Made by a program: the position numbers and the translations under genes. From the NCBI GenBank assembly GCA_964410485.1, contig CAYPHJ010000001.1, positions 1 through 64,000 of the forward strand: 64,000 bases of DNA, given 5' to 3'. Numbering within the stretch: the first letter of the stretch is position 1; the number at the start of each line of letters is the position of its first letter. Under the pieces are notes generated by a model. It was not told the origin of the DNA and made no database searches. It saw nothing but the letters and a program-made list of their open reading frames with translations. Positions 9,427-16,105 of this stretch are shown here, one piece after another. The stretch is from CAYPHJ01 sp964410485. Its GTDB lineage: Bacteria; Desulfobacterota; Binatia; UBA9968.

Positions 9427-9613
9427 TCACGGTGCAAATTGCGACAATTTTAGTTCAGCCTCCTGCAAGGCGCTTAGCGCTACGAGCCGCAACATCACTT
9501 GAGTTGCAAACACAGACCAGCGCCCAGTTTTTTCCTGCCAACTTTCGTTAGCTACTTAGCGTTGGTTAAAGCCGATTGATTTGCCGAGCCGTGGGAATTT
9601 TTGTTTCCGCGGG

Positions 9614-9641
9614 TTGACAATCACCATTATGTTTATGTTAT
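9614..9641 (+). promoter_or_regulatory. Candidate sigma70-type promoter for the CARF/CRISPR accessory island
   Basis: A perfect -35 box TTGACA (9614-9619), a 16-bp AT-rich spacer and TGTTAT (9636-9641, four of six matches to the -10 consensus). It lies in the 377-bp gene-free stretch 9427-9803, about 160 bp ahead of the first island gene. No other strong promoter is seen there. Confidence 0.5.
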
Positions 9642-9692
9642 GAATTGGTGACGCGCCAGCGCAAAAGAGCTTGCACCACCAGGGTGGAGCTT

Positions 9693-9764
9693 GACAACTT
9701 CCACAATCCGTAAAAACCACCAAGCGCGGCGATTAATAACTTGTACAGTCTCCACGAAGTTGTC
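9693..9764. promoter_or_regulatory. 9-bp perfect inverted repeat in the island leader (possible operator or long hairpin)
   Basis: GACAACTTC (9693-9701) and GAAGTTGTC (9756-9764) are perfect inverted repeats 54 bp apart. A second short palindrome, CCACC-AG-GGTGG, lies just upstream (9677-9688). Both sit between the candidate promoter and the first CARF gene, where an operator or structured leader would be expected. Function is inference. Confidence 0.35.
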
Positions 9765-9803
9765 GTCGAGATTTGAACACTTCTGACATTTGTCGCACCG
9801 ACA

Positions 9804-10933
9804 ATGCGGGACGTTCTTATCGTTCTGTGCGGGTTAACGCCACAGGTGCTTACAGAAACGCTGTGGGCCCTCGGTCAACAGCGGCCGTCCATCGTCCCCC
9901 AAGAAGTCTGGATTATTACAACACGTTCGGGAAAAGAAGTCTGCGACCGGCTTCTTTTCGGTAAGAACGGAAAAATTGCCTCCTACCTCCGCGAATTCCT
10001 CCTTTGCGGACGATCCGATGTGGCCCGAGTACCACGATCGTTCTAAAAACAGCTGACGGGCGGACAGTAGAGGATCTCCGCACACAAGAAGATAACCTCG
10101 CGGTTGCGGACCAGCTTTCAAAGTTGCTTCGAGATTTTACAGCCGTTCCCGACATGAGGCTCCACTGCTCGGTTGTCGGCGGCCGTAAGACGATGGGCGT
10201 CCTCCTCGCGGCGGTGCTGCAGATCTACGGACGTCCCGACGACCGGCTGTATCAGGTCCTGGTGCCGGCTGCCTTCGAGTCTCATCCTGATTTTTTCTAC
10301 ATTCCCAAGCGCTCGCGCATACTTACCCTTGGCAAGGAGAAACTCGACGCAAGAAAGGCCCGTATCGAGCTTGCCGAAATTCCTTATGTTCGGCTACGGG
10401 CTTTCCTGTCGGAGAGCCTACTCAAGGGATCATTTCGCTTCACTGAGCTTGTCACTATGGCTCAGAACGAGTTGCGCGGGTTGGAACGACCGCAACCGGT
10501 AAAGGTTGATAGAGACGCTCATCGCCTGGTGATCGGCGATGTGCAGATTAATCTGACTCCGGCACAGGCGAGACTTTACGCCGCCTTTGCGCGAATAAAG
10601 ACCGAGCACTGCGAGGAGCCGGCGCGTAAAACCTGCGGCGAGTGCATCGCCTGCTATCTTGCGGTCTCGAAGACAAACTGGGATGCGGTTCACGAGCGAC
10701 TGGAGAAGTTGGGCGATGGCCCCTTGCTCTCGCCTGCTGATGCAAGAGGGGAGACCGCAGATACGGGTATCGGTCGTTTTCGCTCTCTCCTCAGTAAGAC
10801 CAACAAGGCTCTGGCAAAGGGACTCGGCTCAGAGCGTCTCGCGGGACGGTACGAGCTGAAGTCGGTGCGCGCCTCGGGCGAGACGCGCTATGGTCTAGCC
10901 GTGGATAAGACTCTCATTCAGCTTGAACCGTAG
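9804..10933 (+). pseudogene. NE0113-type CARF protein with C-terminal winged-helix-like extension, split by a frameshift
   Basis: Two overlapping reading frames encode one protein. Frame 1 (9804-10046) gives the CARF N-terminus, with DVLIVLCGLTPQVLTETLWAL and VWIITTRSGKEV, matching the CRISPR-associated NE0113 (TIGR02584) family. The rest lies in the -1 frame from about 10004 to 10933: DGRTVEDLRTQEDN, then SVVGGRKTMGVLLAAV and the FESHPDFFYIP end of the CARF. The switch falls near 9999-10010 (CTCCTTTGCGG). About 200 further residues follow, with a winged-helix-like INLTPAQARLYAAFARI and four cysteines (C-x7-C-x2-C-x2-C), so it is longer than the minimal family of roughly 210 residues. Such CARF proteins sense cyclic oligoadenylate from type III CRISPR complexes. 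Either pseudogene, assembly error, or recoding. Confidence 0.7.
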
Positions 10934-10951
10934 ACCCACCGGAAAATCGCC

Positions 10952-12040
10952 ATGCGCACGTTGCTCAACACAGTGGGAACATCGATTCTCGCCCACTGGA
11001 AAGATGAATGTCGGGAGTTATCCAAGGAGAGCCGCCGGGGGCTCGTGGCGATCCTCTCCCGGCTGCCGCGCGAAGATCGCCGGCTCGGCGCGGAACTCAG
11101 CTCAATCCATTCGATTGCAGAGCAAGGAGAGATTGAGCCAGGCGATCGGGTTTACTTTCTCGTCTCGGATACTAAAGAAGGCCGTTTCATGGGGCGCGTG
11201 ATCAACGAGATCGCAGCGGGTTGGGGTTATCGTACGGCGGAGCCCGAAATCGTAAAGAGCCTTCAGAGCCATGACCCTCATGCATTTGAACAAGGGTTAC
11301 GGAACCTCGTGCGGGTGATCGCGCGTCTTTACCGCAAACACGAGAGGCAAGGCGGCGAACAGGTCCTTCTTAACGCCACGGGCGGTTACAAGGCGCAGAT
11401 TTCTTTCGCCGGCCTCATCGGGCAGGTTTTTGGCATTCCCGTCTTCTATCAATTTGAGGCCTTTCCGCACGCGATCAAGTTGCCTCCGTTGCCGGTATCG
11501 TTCGATTTGAACGATTGGCTTGCCTATCGCCACGTCTTTGACGCCCTGGAAGGAGGAAACGGCGGTGAGCTGCTCAAGGTAAACGACTCCCGCCTTAAGG
11601 AGTTGCCTCAGAAGCTTCGGATACTTCTGGACCAGTCGCAAGGGTTCGTGGCGCTTAACGCCTTGGGCGAACTCTACCATCAGGGGTTCAGAGACCGCTT
11701 CGCGGCCGCAAAAGCGTTGCTCCTTCCGCGCGACAGCGGGCGGTCACCGCAGGAGAAGAAGATCCAGTACGAGGACCAAAACCATGGCAAACATGCGGGC
11801 CTGCAGGACTACTTGGAGCGCATCGCGCAAAAACGTTATGTGACGCGGATCCAGACGATTCGGTACGTGTCCGAGAAGCCAATTCGCGAGCGCTTTCGTG
11901 CAGACCCAGCTTGTCCGGATCGGCTCAAGGGGATTTTCTGGGACGGAACGGTTGCAGTCGAGTTTCTTGTGTACCTGTCGGAACAGGATGCCCAAAAGGC
12001 GCAGGCCGCGGCGGCGGATCTGACGGAAGAGATGGGTTGA
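10952..12040 (+). CDS. APE2256-type CARF protein with C-terminal winged-helix and putative RelE-like effector
   Basis: A 362-residue type III CRISPR accessory protein. The CARF domain (1-185) has the family signatures LLNTVGTSILAHW, VYFLVSDTKEGRFMG near 68-81, LLNATGGYKAQI at 139-150 and LPPLPVSFD, the ligand-pocket motifs of cyclic-oligoadenylate sensors and Crn1-type ring nucleases. It is about twice Crn1 length. Residues 200-250 look like a winged helix. Residues 275-360 (KHAGLQDYLERIAQ, then GIFWDGTVAVEFLVYL) are compatible with a RelE-like mRNA interferase as in CARF-RelE (Cami1) proteins; this C-terminal call is tentative. Starts 18 bp after the NE0113-type gene, so probably the same operon. 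Confidence 0.78.
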   Translation: MRTLLNTVGTSILAHWKDECRELSKESRRGLVAILSRLPREDRRLGAELSSIHSIAEQGEIEPGDRVYFLVSDTKEGRFMGRVINEIAAGWGYRTAEPEIVKSLQSHDPHAFEQGLRNLVRVIARLYRKHERQGGEQVLLNATGGYKAQISFAGLIGQVFGIPVFYQFEAFPHAIKLPPLPVSFDLNDWLAYRHVFDALEGGNGGELLKVNDSRLKELPQKLRILLDQSQGFVALNALGELYHQGFRDRFAAAKALLLPRDSGRSPQEKKIQYEDQNHGKHAGLQDYLERIAQKRYVTRIQTIRYVSEKPIRERFRADPACPDRLKGIFWDGTVAVEFLVYLSEQDAQKAQAAAADLTEEMG

Positions 12041-12183
12041 GTAGACCAGCAGCGGCCCGCAAAACGGAAATATTTCCGTGCAGCGAAAACTCTGTAGCGG
12101 TGCCAGGTCGCGTGTTACAAAGTCTACCCATGGAACTCAGACGAGACCAAAGAAAACAACCCGAGCGCAAGTCGGATACTGCA

Positions 12184-13332
12184 ATGTCCCTTGCCGATCC
12201 GGTAATCCAGTGCCCAGCGTGCGGAACGTCCATCCCTGTCTCCGAAGCCATCGCCTCGCGCATCCGTGTGGAGGTGGAAGCAACCCTGCACGAGGAATAC
12301 GAACGACGCCTGCGCTCCGCCGTCCAGCAGGCGCGAGCAGAAAGCCAGGACGAGCATGAGCGCGCGATGGCCGACCTGGTCAATCAGGTTGTTGAGCAGC
12401 GGCGCAGGGCGGAGGAAGCGCAAAAGCGGGAGTTGGCCTTGCTCAAGCGGGCGCGGGAGTTGGAGGAGCGGCAGCAGGAGCTGGACCTGGAAATCGCCCG
12501 GCGAGTCGATGCGGAAAAGAAGCGGATCGAGGAAGATCTCAGGCGCGTTGCCGCCGAGCAATATTCCTTCAAGCTCAAAGAAAAAGACTCCCAAATCGAG
12601 GATCTGAAGACCCTGCTCGAGGAGGCTCGGCGCAAAAGCGAGCAAGGCTCGCAGCAGCGGCAAGGCGAGGTATTGGAGCTGGATCTCGAAGAGGTCCTGG
12701 CGCGCAGTTTTCCTCAGGATGTCATTCGGCCGGTGCCCAAGGGGATGCGCGGCGCCGACGTGATCCAGGAAGTGCACGATGCAACGCTACAGCCCTGCGG
12801 CACGATCATTTGGGAAAGCAAGAATAAACAATGGAGTTCGAGCTGGCTTGCGAAGCTCAAGGACGACCAGCGGGATGCGGGGGCGAGCCTGGCGATACTG
12901 GTGTCGGTTGCCCTCCCAGACGAGGTCCGCTCATTCGGCTTGGTCGACGGCGTTTGGGTTTCGAGTATCGGCTGTTACCTGCCGCTGGCAGTCGCCCTGC
13001 GCGAGCAACTCATTCGCGTTGCTTTTGCCGGCAAGGCAGCGGAAGGCATGCACGAGAAAATGGAGGCGCTCTACGCGTATCTGTCCGGCGACGAATTCCG
13101 CCATCGCGTCGAGGCAATTGTGGAGACCTTTGGCGCCATGCAAGGCCAGCTTGCCAGAGAACGCCGTGCGATGGAGAAGCTCTGGAAGGAACGTGAAAAG
13201 CAGATCGAAAGAGTTGTTGTGAATACGGTCGGAATGTACGGCTCGATCCGCGGCATCATCGGCGCCAAGCTGCCGGAGATCCCGGCGCTCGACCTGGATG
13301 CCACCGCGGGACCGGCGGATTCCGTGTCGTGA
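12184..13332 (+). CDS. DUF2130 coiled-coil protein with PD-(D/E)XK-like nuclease core
   Basis: A 382-residue DUF2130 protein. It starts with a CPACG half zinc-knuckle (C10, C13), continues as a long charged coiled coil (about 28-165, rich in EER, RRR and AEE), then a C-terminal domain with ELDLEEVLARSFP, GADVIQEV (Asp192) and TIIWESKNKQW (Glu211-x-Lys213), in the order of a PD-(D/E)XK nuclease. An upstream in-frame ATG at 12130 and a longer open frame exist, but the family begins just before CPxC, favouring 12184. It lies 143 bp after the CARF gene and 79 bp before a Cmr1 stub. Cellular function is not established; nuclease activity is inferred. Confidence 0.75.
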   Translation: MSLADPVIQCPACGTSIPVSEAIASRIRVEVEATLHEEYERRLRSAVQQARAESQDEHERAMADLVNQVVEQRRRAEEAQKRELALLKRARELEERQQELDLEIARRVDAEKKRIEEDLRRVAAEQYSFKLKEKDSQIEDLKTLLEEARRKSEQGSQQRQGEVLELDLEEVLARSFPQDVIRPVPKGMRGADVIQEVHDATLQPCGTIIWESKNKQWSSSWLAKLKDDQRDAGASLAILVSVALPDEVRSFGLVDGVWVSSIGCYLPLAVALREQLIRVAFAGKAAEGMHEKMEALYAYLSGDEFRHRVEAIVETFGAMQGQLARERRAMEKLWKEREKQIERVVVNTVGMYGSIRGIIGAKLPEIPALDLDATAGPADSVS

Positions 13333-13348
13333 TGAGAGGATCATTCGA

Positions 13349-13381
13349 CCGTTCGTCCTGAGGCTCTCGAAGGATGAACGG
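13349..13381. repeat. REP-like palindrome with GTCCTGAG...TCGAAGGA core
   Basis: An 11-bp stem with one G-T mismatch (CCGTTCGTCCT / AGGATGAACGG) around an 11-nt loop, between the DUF2130 gene and the Cmr1 stub. Palindromes with this core are widespread in intergenic regions of diverse Gram-negative genomes. A related core occurs at 62100-62120. Confidence 0.65.
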
Positions 13382-13411
13382 TTATGAACGACGAGTTTTA
13401 AGGAGCAGCCC

Positions 13412-13822
13412 ATGACCAAGCTCGAATATACAGTCAGCTTCGCCACCCCCGCTTTTCTGGGCAACGCCGACCAGCAAGCGCAGTGGCGCACCCCGCCTTT
13501 TAAGGCCATGATTCGGCAGTGGTGGCGCGTGGTCAAAGCTCCCCACTTTAGTTACGACGTCATCGAGTTGAGGAAAGAAGAAGCCCGATTATTCGGTTCT
13601 GCTTCTGATACAGAGAGTTCGCGCTCAGGAAAGTCTCGCATTGCTGTCAGGTTAAGCTCTTGGCGGCATGGGGTCATGGATCAATGGCAGTCCACCGAGA
13701 GAGTTCATCATCCTGAAGTGAGCAGGGAGCCGCTTCGCCAGCTGAACGAACGACGACCTGAAAAAGAAGGGATTAAGACAGCTTCGCCCCTATCCTCATC
13801 GCCTCACTGGGCTTTAAGTTGA
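13412..13822 (+). pseudogene. cmr1: Cmr1-like RAMP protein remnant, truncated where the CRISPR array begins
   Basis: The first about 103 codons encode a Cmr1/Cas7-type RAMP N-terminus: YTVSFATPAFLGNADQQAQW, RTPPFKAMIRQWWR, the DVIELRKEEARLFGSA loop, the small-residue GKSRIAVRLSSW strand and VHHPEV. Intact Cmr1 proteins are several times longer. Homology ends near 13720; from about 13744 the frame is CRISPR repeat and spacer sequence, giving the nonsense tail to 13822. It is therefore a deletion or recombination product rather than a working type III-B backbone subunit. No cmr2/cas10, cmr3-6 or csm genes follow. Confidence 0.72.
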
Positions 13823-14263
13823 AACTTGGACCTCAAACAGAAGGGAATTAAGACACGTGGCATCTCGACAACAATCCAGTTGCCGTAGACCTGAAGAAGA
13901 AGGGATTAAGACAACCCACGCCACCAACCGGGAACACGGTAGCAAAGCCCACAACGGCGGAGGCCACTGACTGATCAACAGACAGTATTCGGGCAATGCG
14001 AGAATGCGCGGCCGACAACGGCAGACGTAGAATGCCGTAAAGTAAAGGATCACTCGCAAAGCTTACCATCGAGAGCTCGGGCAGTTCTTGCGGACGTCGC
14101 TGGCGCTGAGCCTGTCTGCGCGGACTCCGTAGATGAGCAACAGCCTGCGGTAAATTGTGTTGAAACTCGGACCTGAAAAAGAAGGAGTCAAGACGACGCG
14201 GAACGTCGCAACTGAATGGAGTGGAGGACCTTCTGCTAACTAACTAAAAGACGGGATCGAGAG
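13744..14263 (-). CRISPR. Decayed CRISPR array: four recognisable and one weak repeat
   Basis: Repeat copies of 34-37 bp lie at 13744-13779, 13818-13854, 13879-13912 and 14159-14194, with a weaker one at about 14228-14263. Shared plus-strand words are GTTGAAACT at one end, GGACCTGAAAAAGAAGG in the middle and (G)GATTAAGAC at the other. End-to-end spacing is 75, 58, 282 and 69 bp, so spacers near 38 bp remain for some units and the 282-bp interval could hide lost repeats. Read on the minus strand the repeat starts GTCTTAATCCC and ends GTTTCAAC, the polarity expected for crRNA 5' tags, so transcription probably ran leftward. Repeats differ from each other, so the array is inactive or ancient. 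The stretch 13913-14158 shows nothing else. Confidence 0.7.
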
Positions 14264-14312
14264 CGGTGGACTGGCAGCGGAAGTCTCGGGACTTGGGTTT
14301 GGTTAAGCAGGA

Positions 14313-14621
14313 TTAGAGCACCTGGCGCTTTGAATACACGGGAGTCGAGAGATATCGGGATGGCTCCTTCTGAGGGTATTCCTCCAGAAAACGGTCGATC
14401 TTTTCCGAGACAGCAGGGCTGAAGTACTTTTCGCCACATTGCCTGCAAACGTCAGCAGGAACTCCCTCACAGATGAGCAACCGGCCTTTTACCCGAATAT
14501 CCAGATCAACGACTTTGCGAACTAGCTGGCCGCCGCAAAAGTCGCACAGATCCCGGCCGCTTCGTTTAGCGCCTCTTGCGGGTCCTATAGTCTTTTTCCC
14601 ATTCTTGGTCGCTTGGCTCAT
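14313..14621 (-). CDS. YgiT-type zinc-finger antitoxin
   Basis: A 102-residue protein with two CxxC pairs, DLCDFCGGQLV and DVCRQCGEKYFSP, and the RLLICEGVPA linker typical of YgiT/MqsA-like zinc-finger antitoxins. The N-terminal 25 residues are basic and are encoded inside the 3' end of the upstream DUF4258 gene (56-bp overlap), so the two are tightly coupled. The partner is the preceding toxin-like gene on the same strand. No C-terminal HTH is present, so autoregulation would need the zinc domain or another regulator. The 3' end abuts the decayed CRISPR array. Confidence 0.78.
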   Translation of the reverse strand: MSQATKNGKKTIGPARGAKRSGRDLCDFCGGQLVRKVVDLDIRVKGRLLICEGVPADVCRQCGEKYFSPAVSEKIDRFLEEYPQKEPSRYLSTPVYSKRQVL

Positions 14622-14883
14622 AAAGCGTAACGATTCTCAGCCTGGGTTCTTTTGTACCTCTTGAGCATTTCACGTGCAAGGGATCTCCCGAACGGAGCCA
14701 CCCCAGAACTAGAAATGATGGATACGGTTTGTCTTTCGGGTTTCGCTCGATAATTTTTCCGTTAAGCAGCACTCGCTTAAGTTCTTCTATCGATATCTCC
14801 CGCTCAACTCGCCGCAGCGTGGCGTGATGACTTATGCGGAACCGGTTCCGCTTTAGGCTCTCGATGACGAACTTTGAAGCCAT
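14566..14883 (-). CDS. DUF4258 toxin-like protein of a TA pair
   Basis: About 105 residues from the internal ATG at 14883 (MASKFVIESLKRN). An open frame extends upstream to 15003 but adds 40 residues without family resemblance. Family features are FRISHHATLRRVEREISIEE, then ERNPKDKPYPSFLVLGW, PLHVKCSRG and RLRIVTLYEP, matching DUF4258, a RelE/BrnT-like fold usually paired with YgiT zinc-finger antitoxins. The predicted action is an mRNA interferase; residues for catalysis are not certain. It sits between the array remnant and the CARF-Cas6 gene, transcribed opposite to both flanking cas genes. Confidence 0.75.
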   Translation of the reverse strand: MASKFVIESLKRNRFRISHHATLRRVEREISIEELKRVLLNGKIIERNPKDKPYPSFLVLGWLRSGDPLHVKCSRGTKEPRLRIVTLYEPSDQEWEKDYRTRKRR

Positions 14884-15116
14884 CCAATCAGTAACTGTCG
14901 TGGTTGCGCGGGATCTTACGCGATTAGCGGGTGCCCTGACAAGCGCCGGAAGACCGGCGCGCGGAAATATTTCCAAGCGTTTCCAGGCTTGCCGTGTGTT
15001 CACTCTCGGATTATGAGTAGACGTGCAACTGGGCGAGGGCGAAAGTCGGGAGCATTGAAAAGAGATTCAACAGGCCGGCGAAAAAACACGGCTGTTTGTT
15101 GAGGAGCAGAAATCAA

Positions 15117-16037
15117 ATGAAAGCACTGGTCCAATCGGTGGGTACGGGGGCGAGGCGAGATGTCGATATCACGAAACCGTTGATGTGGCAGTGCCGGAGG
15201 AGCGGGGCTGGTTTCTTTGCGTGGGTGGTTAGCGATCAGAGCCGAGAGTTGGCCCATCAGATGGCTGGTGCTCTGAAGCTGAGCCAGGAAAAGTACGAGA
15301 TTCTGGTGCTTAACGACGGTGACATTGAGAACGTGGAGCGCACTTACCGTAAGTGCCTTGCTTTGCTTCGGGATCTTGCCCGTCGAGGGTTCGCAGCGGA
15401 AGACATCGAGGTGGGCTACACGAGCGGAACCAAGGCAATGACGGCGGGTCTCACTTTGGCAGCCGTCGCGCACCGATGCGCCACGCTGAGTTACATCACC
15501 GGAGACTACGACGCGGGTATCGTGATCGATGGAACCGAACGGCTTGTCTCGGTTGAGCCTCGCTGGGTATGGGCCGACGAGCGCATCAGGTTGGCCATAG
15601 AATTCTGCCGCGAGCTCAACTTCGCAGCCGCCAACAGACTGCTCGAGTCGCTGGTCGATTCCTGGTTAGGGGAATACGAGCGCCAACTGCGCGCTGCTGT
15701 CTTGGTGCGGAGTCTGCTCAGGCGAATCGGTCATCTGTCGTACTTCCATTGTGGTGGCGACCCCTCGACATTAGCTTTCAGGGAATGGATCGATCTGGCA
15801 TTGAATGTTCAGACGGTTGATCAGGATCTCACGTGGTTCGATTGGGAACGCTACTCGAGCCGTCAGCACACCCACATGCGAATGGGAGGGCTGATGGGCC
15901 GTATCACGTTCGAAGGGAACCTCGCGCCGTTCTATCCGCTCCTCGATATCGGTGAAATTACTCACGGGGGAAAAGGCACAAGCTTTGGCCTGGGGCGTTT
16001 CCGAGTTTCTCGCGAACAAACGATAGATGCCGGTTAG
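15117..16037 (+). CDS. TIGR02710-type CARF domain fused in frame to the C-terminal half of Cas6
   Basis: A 306-residue chimera. Residues 1-190 are a CARF sensor of the TIGR02710 type: MKALVQSVGTG, FFAWVVSDQSREL, VGYTSGTKAMTAGLTLAAVA (99-118), SYITGDYDAGIVIDGTERL. Residues 195-298 are the second ferredoxin-like half of Cas6: LVRSLLRRIGHLSYFHCGG, DWERYSSRQ (242-250), MGGLMGRITFEGNL and the Gly-rich loop HGGKGTSFGLGRF. The Cas6 N-terminal half, where the catalytic histidine usually lies, is absent. The junction is near 15690-15705 with no stop. The ATG at 15117 follows GAGGAG (15101-15106); a TTG lies at 15096. It is either a deletion scar or a true cyclic-oligoadenylate-gated RNA-binding fusion. 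Confidence 0.8.
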   Translation: MKALVQSVGTGARRDVDITKPLMWQCRRSGAGFFAWVVSDQSRELAHQMAGALKLSQEKYEILVLNDGDIENVERTYRKCLALLRDLARRGFAAEDIEVGYTSGTKAMTAGLTLAAVAHRCATLSYITGDYDAGIVIDGTERLVSVEPRWVWADERIRLAIEFCRELNFAAANRLLESLVDSWLGEYERQLRAAVLVRSLLRRIGHLSYFHCGGDPSTLAFREWIDLALNVQTVDQDLTWFDWERYSSRQHTHMRMGGLMGRITFEGNLAPFYPLLDIGEITHGGKGTSFGLGRFRVSREQTIDAG

Positions 16038-16105
16038 TTAAACAAGGGGCTTTGTAATTCGCTAGCTTTGATGTCGAGCGACATTTGCTTACCCTGTTGG
16101 TAACC

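Noticed and set aside
11911..12183. Long N-terminal extension of the DUF2130 frame overlapping the CARF gene
   Set aside because: The extension overlaps the upstream gene by 130 bp, lacks family similarity and has no ribosome-binding site; the ATG at 12184 gives the family N-terminus.
13814..14069. Minus-strand open frames across the decayed CRISPR array
   Set aside because: Cys/Arg-rich composition without any motif, and they run through repeats; they look like chance frames.
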